A DNA stretch of 20,743 bases from an uncultured bacterium. Its GTDB lineage: Bacteria; Bacillota; Clostridia; Lachnospirales; Lachnospiraceae. Shown piece by piece: positions 13,689 to 20,743 of the stretch. The stretch spans positions 1 to 20,743 of the forward strand of contig CAMUHA010000037.1 in the NCBI GenBank assembly GCA_947088515.1, given 5' to 3'. A model generated the notes under the pieces. It did no database searches, was not told where the DNA came from, and was given only the letters and a program-made list of their open reading frames with translations. How positions within the stretch are numbered: the first letter of the stretch is position 1; each line of letters begins with the position of its first letter. A program made the position numbers and the translations under genes.

Positions 13689-14411
13689 CTAGAGCGTGTT
13701 TGGAAAATCATGCCGTTTATAATTCCGGATAAAGGCTTCGTTTACCTCCCTGTACATTCTGCGGCTTATGGGAAGCTTTGTTCCATCGTCCAGCACAATC
13801 TCTGCCCTGGCAATAGCTGAAATATGCTGCAGATTCACAAGATATGAACGATGGCATTGAACAAATTCTTTTTTGTCTCCCAGGCGCTTAAGCATCTCCC
13901 CCATAGATATCCGTATCTGTCTTTTTTCCTCCGCCGTACATAAAAGACAGTCATGCCCCATAGCCTCCACATACCAAATCTGACAGGCCGGAAGTAAAAT
14001 ATGTCCTTCCATGGCAGGAAATACCAGCTTTTCTTCTGGCTTTCTCCTTCGCAGCATTCCGTCAAGCACCTCAAAAAGCTTTTCTTTATGGACTGGCTTC
14101 AGCAGATAATGCAGCGCTGCCACCTCATAGCCCTGCGCCATATATTGGTCATAGCCTGTAATAAATAAAATAGGAATATCTTCGTTTTCCTTCCGTATTT
14201 TCCCGGCAAGCGACATTCCACTTAAGGCTCCCATTTCAATATCAAAAATAAGCAGGTCAAAGGCATCTTCCTCCCAGGAAAAAAGAAAGCTCTCTCCGCT
14301 GGGAAAGCAGGAAATTTCCGTAAAAATTCCTCTGCGCTTTCCCCACTCCTTCAGATAATCTGACAAAAGCACACACTGTACTTCCTCATCATCACATACT
14401 GCAATTTTCAT
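13689..14411 (-). CDS. LytTR-family response regulator (AgrA-like)
   Basis: A 240-residue protein. The receiver domain (1-120) has acidic residues D8-D9, phospho-acceptor D57 (LLIFDIEM), the T/G switch ITGYD, and K105 in LLKP. The LytTR DNA-binding domain (about 135-235) has the typical FVQCHRSYLVNLQHI segment and the late LPISRRMYREV. LytTR regulators bind paired direct repeats upstream of their targets and usually activate peptide-signalling, bacteriocin or surface genes. The ATG at 14411 has GGAG seven bases upstream. The kinase gene follows directly, so this is a normal two-component pair with the regulator first. Its own promoter is not clear in the 75 bases before it, so read-through from the YbaK-type gene is possible. 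Confidence 0.93.
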   Translation of the reverse strand: MKIAVCDDEEVQCVLLSDYLKEWGKRRGIFTEISCFPSGESFLFSWEEDAFDLLIFDIEMGALSGMSLAGKIRKENEDIPILFITGYDQYMAQGYEVAALHYLLKPVHKEKLFEVLDGMLRRRKPEEKLVFPAMEGHILLPACQIWYVEAMGHDCLLCTAEEKRQIRISMGEMLKRLGDKKEFVQCHRSYLVNLQHISAIARAEIVLDDGTKLPISRRMYREVNEAFIRNYKRHDFPNTL

Positions 14412-14486
14412 GTGGTTTCTCCAAAAAAGAATTCATGCCCACCTTCTCCACCGGCTGTCTTCCCCAATATTTCCCTAAAAATCCTT

Positions 14487-14957
14487 TTAATTATATCCTT
14501 TACATACATCTATCCATTCAATAAACCCAGAATATTTCTCCAGCTCTGAAATGGTAAGCTCTATGGCGCTGTTAGCGCTCCCACAGGCGGGGAACACCGT
14601 TTCAAAGCGTTTCAGCGACACATCCAGATACACTTTCACGCCTTCATTTACTGCAAATGGACATACACCGCCTATCCCATGTCCCACCAGCATTTCCACT
14701 TCTTCCGGGGAAAGCATCTTTGCCTTTGTTCCAAACTGTGCCTTATATTTCGGATTATCAATTTGGGCGTCTCCTGCCGTCACTATCAGCACAGCGTCTC
14801 CTCCTGCCATAAAGGAAAGCGTCTTCGCTATCCTCTGGGGCGCGCACTGCAGTGCAGCGGCGGCAAGCTCCACCGTTGCACTGGACACATCAAATTCCTG
14901 AATCCTCTCTTCCATCTTGTATTGACTAAAATATGTCTTTACCTTGTTTATTGCCAC
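14487..14957 (-). CDS. YbaK/EbsC-type aminoacyl-tRNA editing protein
   Basis: A 156-residue protein of the YbaK/ProX editing-domain family, whose members hydrolyse mischarged tRNA, classically Cys-tRNA(Pro). It shows the conserved lysine in QRIAKTLSF (K45), the GIGGVCPF loop (95-102) and the late ACGSANSAIELT segment. It is closer to the single-domain YwhH-like proteins of Firmicutes than to the insert domain of prolyl-tRNA synthetase, and its exact amino-acid specificity cannot be read. The GTG at 14957 is preferred to the ATG at 14975. AAGGAG lies seven bases before the GTG, the upstream ATG overlaps that site, and family members begin at the M/V-x-I-x-KVK segment. It lies 52 bases after the GH50-like gene without a terminator. 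Confidence 0.88.
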   Translation of the reverse strand: MAINKVKTYFSQYKMEERIQEFDVSSATVELAAAALQCAPQRIAKTLSFMAGGDAVLIVTAGDAQIDNPKYKAQFGTKAKMLSPEEVEMLVGHGIGGVCPFAVNEGVKVYLDVSLKRFETVFPACGSANSAIELTISELEKYSGFIEWIDVCKGYN

Positions 14958-15009
14958 TTTCTCTCTCCTTTGCATTCTATCATTTCAAAATCCCCTCTTA
15001 TGTTCCCTT

Positions 15010-17013
15010 TTAATATGCAATCATTGGAATGGATTCCGCTTTTTGCGCACACCGTCCGATTCTGCCGTCTGCCACCTCATATATTCTGCCGCTGCATTCC
15101 CTGATCTGTTCCATCATTTCCGGGTAAATACATGAACAGATATCAAACAGCCCGATATTATAATTTTCCCCATCAAAACGTCCAAGCGTAAACTGGTCGT
15201 AGCATTGGAAATAATGGCATCCCACGCCATTTGGATGGGCGGCCACGCTTTCACAGTAATATTGGTACGCCACTCCCCTGTCCTTCTGGCTCCTGACTCC
15301 TTCCAGCCCTGTTGCAGGCAGTCCGGCGTCCAGTGCGCCAAAATGAAATTCTCCTATCATAACAGGCAAATCCACCCCCAAATCCGCAACATGCTGTATT
15401 TTATCTGTAGGGTCAACTGCATAGCAGTTGATGGAAAACACATCAAAATTCTCCCATCCCGTCACCAGATCCGGGTCCGATATCCAGGCCCAGCGCATTC
15501 CAAGTATCATATGGTTGGGGTCTACCTTCCTGCATTCACGGACAGGAATTTCCACATAAGCTCTTAGCATAAGGCGGGAAAATTCTTTCATATCCCTTTG
15601 TGATGCCTCTGACCATTTGGATACCCCCTTCTGGGGAGAATACAGGCTGTCAAACCCCTCCAGCGCACTGTTCCATGACTGGTTTAACTTTTCAATGCTC
15701 TGATACCTGTTCTTAAGAAAATCTATCAGCTTTTCTTTGCAGACTGTTCTGGCCGGATTGTACAGCGCTTCATCTGCAAGGGTCAGATGGTCCACAAAGG
15801 CCCATGCAGGTTCATTGCGCAGAAAATACCCAATCATCAAAGGGTCATTTTTTCTCTCTTTTAACGCCTGTGCACATCTTTTGGCCTGATGGACATATTC
15901 TTCATCAAACACATCCGGAAAGTCCCTGAAAATACTCTGCTTTGTTGCCGGAAACTCTGGAAGCGAGGTCACATACGGAATATCCATCTTTCCAAGAATT
16001 TGCGAATCACTCCAGTTTCCCAGTGTATTCATTCCATACTTCTTTAACTGGCAGGACATCATGCTTTCCCACTTTTCATACCAGTATTCCCCAAAGGCCC
16101 TGTACAGATTTGCTTTAAAAAACGAAAACATACGCTTCCTGCGGCGGTTTCCTTTTTGTATGGGTTCGTCAAACATTTCCCCGAATACTTCATCTTTTTC
16201 ATCCGGCAGCCAGTCAAGCCATTTCTCTACTCCGCCTATTCTGCAGTCTCCTCCCGGCCCTACGCAGTCCGGTCCCATGCTGAAAAAGGCATATCCAAGA
16301 GGATCTGTCAGCCACCACTTACCATTCTCTTTATGGCTGGAAAAGTATCCGGTCCCCTCTTTTAATTTTTTGTCTTTCCATCCTCCGTAAACCGTCCATT
16401 TGTCAAAAGGATACCCCATATCTGTTTCTTCCGCCTGCTTTTGGAGCTTTTTCCTTAGGCTTTCCAGCGTGTCAATTTTGCCATTCCAGTTTTTCCACTT
16501 GCTTTGTCCAAAGCAGTCCACCAGTTTTTTATCAGTAAGCTTTGGGGCCTCCGGGCGTTCATCAGTCAGCGTCATGTCCTTTATTTCAATCCTTACCTTA
16601 TGGAAAGACGCCATTGAGGATAAAACCACTTTTGAAATCTCCCCCTTTTCCACCCGTCTGCCATGACATACAACCTTCAGAGCCCCTATTGTCGCCTCCG
16701 GGAACAATTCTCCCCCATCCATCCAGTCAAGATTGATGTTAACCAGAGTCCAAACCTCTGGAAGCAGCCCGAAACGGACCGTAAAGGCTGGCTCTTCTTC
16801 TCCGTGAACATATACCAGAAGATTCATGGCAAGGCTGTGTTCTTCCAGCGCTTTTACCCAAAAAGTAAGTAAATGCTCTTTACAGGTCATAATCTGTGGA
16901 AGCAAAAATCCTGTTCCTTCCTCTGAAAGCTGAAAAAGATACCTTCCATTATCTATTTGTTCCAAAACCGTTCCTTTGGCTAAATTATCCTGATTAATTG
17001 TTATTTTCTGCAT
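15010..17013 (-). CDS. GH50-like glycoside hydrolase, cytosolic
   Basis: A 667-residue protein with a beta-rich N-terminal part (about 1-150) and a TIM-barrel catalytic domain (about 205-640). YFLRNEPAW gives the likely acid/base E401, and IGEFHFGALDAG gives the likely nucleophile E555. The GEFHFGALD stretch followed by TGL and by QKDRGVAYQYY is the signature I associate with GH50, whose known members are mainly beta-agarases. No signal peptide is present, so the substrate would be an imported oligosaccharide. Agar is an unlikely diet here; a galactosidic bond in a rhamnose-containing plant glycan is a reasonable guess, not a demonstrated one. The ATG at 17013 has AAGGAG six bases upstream and overlaps the rhamnosidase gene by 20 bases. 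Confidence 0.8.
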   Translation of the reverse strand: MQKITINQDNLAKGTVLEQIDNGRYLFQLSEEGTGFLLPQIMTCKEHLLTFWVKALEEHSLAMNLLVYVHGEEEPAFTVRFGLLPEVWTLVNINLDWMDGGELFPEATIGALKVVCHGRRVEKGEISKVVLSSMASFHKVRIEIKDMTLTDERPEAPKLTDKKLVDCFGQSKWKNWNGKIDTLESLRKKLQKQAEETDMGYPFDKWTVYGGWKDKKLKEGTGYFSSHKENGKWWLTDPLGYAFFSMGPDCVGPGGDCRIGGVEKWLDWLPDEKDEVFGEMFDEPIQKGNRRRKRMFSFFKANLYRAFGEYWYEKWESMMSCQLKKYGMNTLGNWSDSQILGKMDIPYVTSLPEFPATKQSIFRDFPDVFDEEYVHQAKRCAQALKERKNDPLMIGYFLRNEPAWAFVDHLTLADEALYNPARTVCKEKLIDFLKNRYQSIEKLNQSWNSALEGFDSLYSPQKGVSKWSEASQRDMKEFSRLMLRAYVEIPVRECRKVDPNHMILGMRWAWISDPDLVTGWENFDVFSINCYAVDPTDKIQHVADLGVDLPVMIGEFHFGALDAGLPATGLEGVRSQKDRGVAYQYYCESVAAHPNGVGCHYFQCYDQFTLGRFDGENYNIGLFDICSCIYPEMMEQIRECSGRIYEVADGRIGRCAQKAESIPMIAY

Positions 17014-19618
17014 AATACGCTCCTTTGGGTGTACTTACAATCTCATAAGTTACATCATATGACCCCGCTTCCAGACAGCAGCGCCCATCCCTGCAGCTGG
17101 CAAACATGGGGTTCTCTCCATTTTCACAGATTTCCGCCTTTGCATCTGGAAGCTTTAATTCTGCGCTGCATCCAAAAGGCACTGTGACAGACAATCTTAC
17201 ATGGGTGTCATCCAAAAATTCCCAGCTGCACTCATATACCCCCATGGGAGAGTCATATCTTCCCGTCATACTGCCAAGTTCCCTGTTTAAAGCCGGAGTA
17301 AACGCAACCCTCCGAAAGCCTGGCGCACTTTCTACAGGCTGGATGCCAGCGCTGTGGCGGAACATCCATTCCACAATAGACCCATAGGCGTAATGATTCA
17401 TACTATTCATACCAACACCGGAAATCCTGCCGTCCGGAAGCAGGCTGTTCCAACGCTCCCACACAGTAGTTGCCCCAAGCTTCACCTCATTTAGCCATCC
17501 AGGATATTCTTCGTTTAGCAAAAGTTTATATGCAAGCTCTCCAAACCCGTTATCAGACAACACATTGCAAAGCAGGGGCGTTCCCACAAACCCTGTCTGC
17601 AGTTTTTCATTGCTGTTTGCAAAAAGTTTCATCAGCTGCTTTTTGACAAGCTCCGTATTCTCTGACAAATGATATTTTAAAGTAAGCAAAAGAGCTGTCT
17701 GGGTCTTGATGCAGCACCGTCCGGTAAGACTATAGTATTCTCTTTTTACCTCGTCAAACTGGTCTTTGGATATTTTCCGGTAAACTTCCTCCTCTTCTCT
17801 TTTTCCCAACACAGCAGCCGCCTTTGACACCAGCCCTGCGCTGACGGCATAATACAAATTAGCAATAAATTCCTCGTCGGTGGCCCCAAATACCTGTTCC
17901 GCATTGCCGTTCATATTATCAAGCGCCAGCCAGTCCCCATAGTGGAATACATAGCGCCACCCATGATTGTCTCCATCCACCCTGCGCACATAATCCACCC
18001 AGGCTTTCATACTGTCAAACTGGTCTTCCAAAATACTCTTATCACCATAAAAAAGATACAGATTCCAGGGAATAATGCAGGCCGCGTCCCCCCACACACA
18101 GGCTGTGGATTCCACACCGCAGGACGGCACCACATCCGGAACCTTTCCTCCCAGCGCTCTCTGTTCCCTGCTCATATCATATAAATATTTGGCATAAAAA
18201 GCATAAGTGTCTTTCAGGTAAGTTGCAGTAGGCGAAAACACCTGTGCGTCTCCTGTCCATCCCATACGCTCGTCTCTCTGGGGGCAGTCTGTAGGCACAT
18301 CCAAAAAGTTTCCCTGAAGGCCCCAGCGTACATTTTCAATCAGACGGTTTACCAAATCATGACCTGTATGCAGGCTTCCCCTGCTTTCTACATCACTGTA
18401 CAGGGCATATCCGGTAAAATCTTCTTCTTTAAGTTCCCTCACTCCTTCAATCTTTACATAACGGTACCCATAATAGGTAAAATGAGGCGCCAGCAGTTTT
18501 TCCACTCCATCAGAAATGTATATGTATTCAGACCGGGCAGAACGCAGATTTTCATTGTAGAAGTTGCCGCCCTGCAGAATTTCTCCGGTCTGGATATGAA
18601 TCCTTGTCCCTGCCGGTTCCTTTATGCGCAGGGCAAAAATCCCCGTAAACTCCTGTCCCATATCAAATACCTTTTCCCCCTTTGGCGTGACCAGAAGCTT
18701 TGCAGGCGCAAAGCGCTCATGAATTGTTACCGGAAGACTCATGCGCTCTGTCAGTTCCCCTTCCGGCGGCTCACAAAGCTCTGCCTGTTTAAGGGGCAGC
18801 TCTTCTAACGTATCATCCCTCCATTCCCCATCATAGAGATTGGAAAAGGTAATGGCGCTGCGCCGTACCTTCCAGCTCTCATCTGTGCCTGTTACCTCCC
18901 TGCTGCCATCTTCATAGGTAAGCACAAGTTCTGCAATCAGCTTCCACTCATTTCCGTAAAACCCTTTGTCCTCCAACGCATTAAATCCAAAACGCGCCTT
19001 ATACCACCCATTTCCCAATAGCACGGACAACGTTCCCGCCTGCTGCATAAGCCCGGTTACATCATAGGTCTGATACTGCACCCACTCTCTGTAATTGTTG
19101 CTGTAAGGGGTCAGATATTCCTCTCCTATCCGCATTGCTTCCCCGCTGCCGTCCGGCTGGTAAAAAGCCTCGTAAAGCCCCAGCCCGCAAATGTAAAGCC
19201 TTGCAGATGCCACTTTTTTGGAGGGGACAATTTCTTTTTCAAAAAACGGATGTCTTTTTTCGGAATTGTCACAGGTAATCCACTTTGCCTTCCATGGCTG
19301 TTGTCGCTTTCCGGTTTCAAACCACTGTACTTTTCCTTCCGCTTCCTCTCCCTTGTCACTGCGGACAGATACCATCCAGTAATAGCGGGTACAGGGCTTT
19401 AGCTCTATGGACGCCCGATATCCTAAAGAATCCGCCTGCTCATCCCAGCCGGAATCAAACAATATCTCCTGCATTTTCTCATCAGACGCCACACAAACGC
19501 GCGCCGCCTGCTGCCGCTTTCCCTGGGCATCTGCTACCTTCCACGAAAAAACTGCGCGTTCCATCCGAAATCCCAGCGGGTTGGTCAGATGGTTCACTTT
19601 CAAATCATACAATCTCAT
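16994..19618 (-). CDS. Alpha-L-rhamnosidase, GH78
   Basis: A 874-residue enzyme with the full GH78 plan: N-terminal beta-sandwich domains (WFETG and WKAKWITCDN near 100-120), further beta domains with the LGNGWYK and DMGQEFTG motifs, the (alpha/alpha)6 catalytic barrel from about 415, and a C-terminal beta domain. DCPQRDERMGWTGDAQVF carries the proposed general acid (E450), and GATTVWERW carries the proposed base (E721). It removes terminal alpha-L-rhamnose from glycosides or pectic side chains. No signal peptide is seen, so action on imported substrate is expected. The ATG at 19618 is preferred because GAGG lies eight bases upstream; the ATG at 19624 is too close to it. It is the first gene of a unit with the GH50-like gene. 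Confidence 0.93.
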   Translation of the reverse strand: MRLYDLKVNHLTNPLGFRMERAVFSWKVADAQGKRQQAARVCVASDEKMQEILFDSGWDEQADSLGYRASIELKPCTRYYWMVSVRSDKGEEAEGKVQWFETGKRQQPWKAKWITCDNSEKRHPFFEKEIVPSKKVASARLYICGLGLYEAFYQPDGSGEAMRIGEEYLTPYSNNYREWVQYQTYDVTGLMQQAGTLSVLLGNGWYKARFGFNALEDKGFYGNEWKLIAELVLTYEDGSREVTGTDESWKVRRSAITFSNLYDGEWRDDTLEELPLKQAELCEPPEGELTERMSLPVTIHERFAPAKLLVTPKGEKVFDMGQEFTGIFALRIKEPAGTRIHIQTGEILQGGNFYNENLRSARSEYIYISDGVEKLLAPHFTYYGYRYVKIEGVRELKEEDFTGYALYSDVESRGSLHTGHDLVNRLIENVRWGLQGNFLDVPTDCPQRDERMGWTGDAQVFSPTATYLKDTYAFYAKYLYDMSREQRALGGKVPDVVPSCGVESTACVWGDAACIIPWNLYLFYGDKSILEDQFDSMKAWVDYVRRVDGDNHGWRYVFHYGDWLALDNMNGNAEQVFGATDEEFIANLYYAVSAGLVSKAAAVLGKREEEEVYRKISKDQFDEVKREYYSLTGRCCIKTQTALLLTLKYHLSENTELVKKQLMKLFANSNEKLQTGFVGTPLLCNVLSDNGFGELAYKLLLNEEYPGWLNEVKLGATTVWERWNSLLPDGRISGVGMNSMNHYAYGSIVEWMFRHSAGIQPVESAPGFRRVAFTPALNRELGSMTGRYDSPMGVYECSWEFLDDTHVRLSVTVPFGCSAELKLPDAKAEICENGENPMFASCRDGRCCLEAGSYDVTYEIVSTPKGAYYAENNN

Positions 19619-19663
19619 TTCCATATCCTCATACTTATCGGCTCCGCTTCTGTTACAGGTTTT

Positions 19664-19692
19664 ATTATACAGTATTTTCCTGATAAATAGAA
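19664..19692 (-). promoter_or_regulatory. Candidate promoter of the rhamnosidase unit
   Basis: On the minus strand, a perfect TATAAT (19664-19669) lies about 45 bases before the start codon. At 17 bases the -35 position is TTCTAT (19687-19692), a poor match. A good -10 with a weak -35 is typical of a promoter that needs an activator. The direct repeat at 19710-19737 lies directly upstream. Confidence 0.5.
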
Positions 19693-19709
19693 CAGACTTT
19701 CCGGGCAGC

Positions 19710-19737
19710 AGGCAATACTTTTTCTTGAATAGGCAAT
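19710..19737. repeat. Direct repeat AGGCAAT, period 21 bases, upstream of the rhamnosidase promoter
   Basis: Two identical AGGCAAT copies (19710-19716 and 19731-19737; ATTGCCT on the minus strand) are spaced by exactly 21 bases, two turns of the helix. They centre at about -57 and -78 relative to the expected start. AraC-family activators often bind direct half-sites with this spacing. The copies are short, so chance cannot be excluded. The same gap holds an imperfect hairpin (19752-19777) just after the bile-salt-hydrolase-type gene that may be a weak terminator. Confidence 0.4.
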
Positions 19738-19778
19738 TTAGCTAAAATCAGAGAAATCTCACGCTGTGGAGCTTTCTT

Positions 19779-20743
19779 TTAGTTCTGCCAATTAATCTGC
19801 TCTTCCTCTATCATAGGATACCTTATCATCTGCTCTCCTTCCAGCTTTTCCCTGTGCATATCCACTGCGCTTATCTGGTGATTATTATAGGTTGTATAAT
19901 AATAAATTCCCTTATCCCCGTTGCAGCAGGACGTATAAATCGTAATCTCATATTTATGCTCCTGCGCACCGTCTGCGGAACTGTTCACATTATCCGAAGG
20001 CTCTTCCAGCTCACTGCACCCCCTTTGCTGGTCCACAGAACCAAGAATATGGAAAAACTGGCTGACACTCTCATTCTCTGAATTTCCGGAAACAGAATTC
20101 ATTTTTACAAATGTTGCCCTGACAAACCTTGACTGGGATGATAAGTCTCCGGGAAGCCCCAAAGCCCCCATTCCACGGCAATATATGCCAAGCGGCAGCC
20201 TGTTAGAAAAATTATTTCCGGGGGATTTGGCAGATAAATTCATATAATTATTCAGCTGAAACATCTGCAGGTCAAAGGGCGGATTGTTGGTCAGCACCCC
20301 TGCCGGATTATTATAAATCTTAATTCCTTCCCTTACCGATTCTATGGTAACAGCTTCCTTCCGGTCCGCAATCAGCCAGTGGAGCTGTGCCACAGGCAGA
20401 TGTTTATTAAAAGAGGTTTTCGTAAGATTTATTTTTTTAATCAGCACCACCGCCTCCTTTACGGTCGCACACTGACAAAGAATCCAGGGAATAAATTCAA
20501 AGGTCGCCACATTGTCCTTATCCGCCGCCTCTTCTTTATAATCCGCATTTCCCACAAAATTAAGTCCAGCCATTCCCAGCCCTTTTTCATTTACTGCATC
20601 ATAATATAGAGGACAGCCATCCGCCACATGTGCCGTGCCAATCATGGCAAAATGACTGTCCCTCAATCCCATCCGGGTAAAAGAAAATGGAAAATGCCGG
20701 GGCGCAATGACTATCTCTTCCCCATAAGAAAATTCATAATCCA
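19779..20743 (-). CDS. Choloylglycine hydrolase family protein (bile salt hydrolase type), 5' end missing
   Basis: An Ntn-hydrolase fragment of 320 residues running off the right edge. The frame is open to the last base, and its first visible residues, DYEFSYGEE, are the conserved segment that normally follows about 18 residues after the catalytic Cys2. The ATG at 20672 is therefore internal, not the start. Family pocket residues are present: the aspartate of DYEFSYGEE, the asparagine of MAGLNFVGN, the asparagine pair of VLTNNPPFD, and the arginine of SRFVRATF. The GLNF and TNNP forms resemble bile salt hydrolases more than penicillin V acylases. Activity would be removal of glycine or taurine from conjugated bile acids in the cytosol. 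Between RGCSELEE and HKYEITIYTSCCN there are about 15 extra residues rich in Ser, Asn and Asp. Confidence 0.9.
   Translation of the reverse strand, partial: DYEFSYGEEIVIAPRHFPFSFTRMGLRDSHFAMIGTAHVADGCPLYYDAVNEKGLGMAGLNFVGNADYKEEAADKDNVATFEFIPWILCQCATVKEAVVLIKKINLTKTSFNKHLPVAQLHWLIADRKEAVTIESVREGIKIYNNPAGVLTNNPPFDLQMFQLNNYMNLSAKSPGNNFSNRLPLGIYCRGMGALGLPGDLSSQSRFVRATFVKMNSVSGNSENESVSQFFHILGSVDQQRGCSELEEPSDNVNSSADGAQEHKYEITIYTSCCNGDKGIYYYTTYNNHQISAVDMHREKLEGEQMIRYPMIEEEQINWQN

Noticed and set aside
20670..20672. ATG at 20672 as the start of the choloylglycine hydrolase
   Set aside because: The frame continues to the window edge with conserved family sequence (DYEFSYGEE), so the true start with the catalytic cysteine is outside the window.
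1..20743. CRISPR array, transposase, integrase, tRNA or rRNA
   Set aside because: I found no regularly spaced repeats, no mobile-element proteins and no recognisable stable RNA genes by reading both strands; a covariance search was not possible here.

Overview
The window looks like chromosome of a gut-type Clostridia, most likely Lachnospiraceae. The grounds are moderate to low GC by eye, strong AGGAGG-type ribosome binding sites, a LytTR/GHKL two-component pair, a bile salt hydrolase-type enzyme, GH78 and GH50-like glycosidases, a DUF3788 protein and a YhfW-like FAD/Rieske protein. I cannot name a species. I see no phage, transposase, integrase, CRISPR, tRNA or rRNA. All complete genes look intact. 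One gene is cut by the right edge, and a gene probably starts just outside the left edge.

Layout. (1) Bases 1-4257, minus strand: a lipoprotein class D beta-lactamase (1008-2009) followed by a membrane-anchored metallophosphoesterase (121-969); an FAD oxidoreductase fused to a Rieske domain (2183-3547) with its own terminator; and a two-gene unit of a small two-helix membrane protein (4027-4254) and a YbjQ-family protein (3735-4046), driven by a near-consensus promoter. (2) Bases 4258-8998, plus strand: a signalling cluster of a PleD-like response regulator/diguanylate cyclase (4634-5554), an orphan solute-binding lipoprotein with no permease (5685-6926), a methyl-accepting chemotaxis protein (6969-8555) and a DUF3788 protein (8579-8998). 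The 376-base gap before it holds two divergent promoters, several dyads and a long folded leader. (3) Bases 9031-14411, minus strand: LytTR response regulator, a short GHKL histidine kinase with one membrane helix, then two overlapping ABC exporter half-transporters that probably form a heterodimer. (4) Bases 14487-19618, minus strand: GH78 alpha-L-rhamnosidase, an overlapping GH50-like glycosidase, then a YbaK-type tRNA-editing protein. (5) 19779-20743, minus strand: a choloylglycine hydrolase whose start lies beyond the right edge.

How the genes may work together (inference). The plus-strand cluster has the parts for sensing an extracellular ligand (binding lipoprotein), relaying it to the chemosensory array (MCP) and adjusting cyclic di-GMP (GGDEF). 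It has no transporter, which suggests sensing rather than uptake. The LytTR/GHKL/ABC block resembles peptide-responsive export loci but has no visible peptide gene, and its kinase lacks the usual polytopic sensor. The two glycosidases have no signal peptides and so should act on imported rhamnose-containing oligosaccharides. Their promoter region carries a 21-bp-spaced direct repeat of the kind used by AraC-family activators.

The best candidates for something undescribed are the diguanylate cyclase / orphan binding protein / MCP / DUF3788 cluster, with its promoter flanked by a perfect 8-bp inverted repeat, and the minimal kinase / LytTR / ABC unit.
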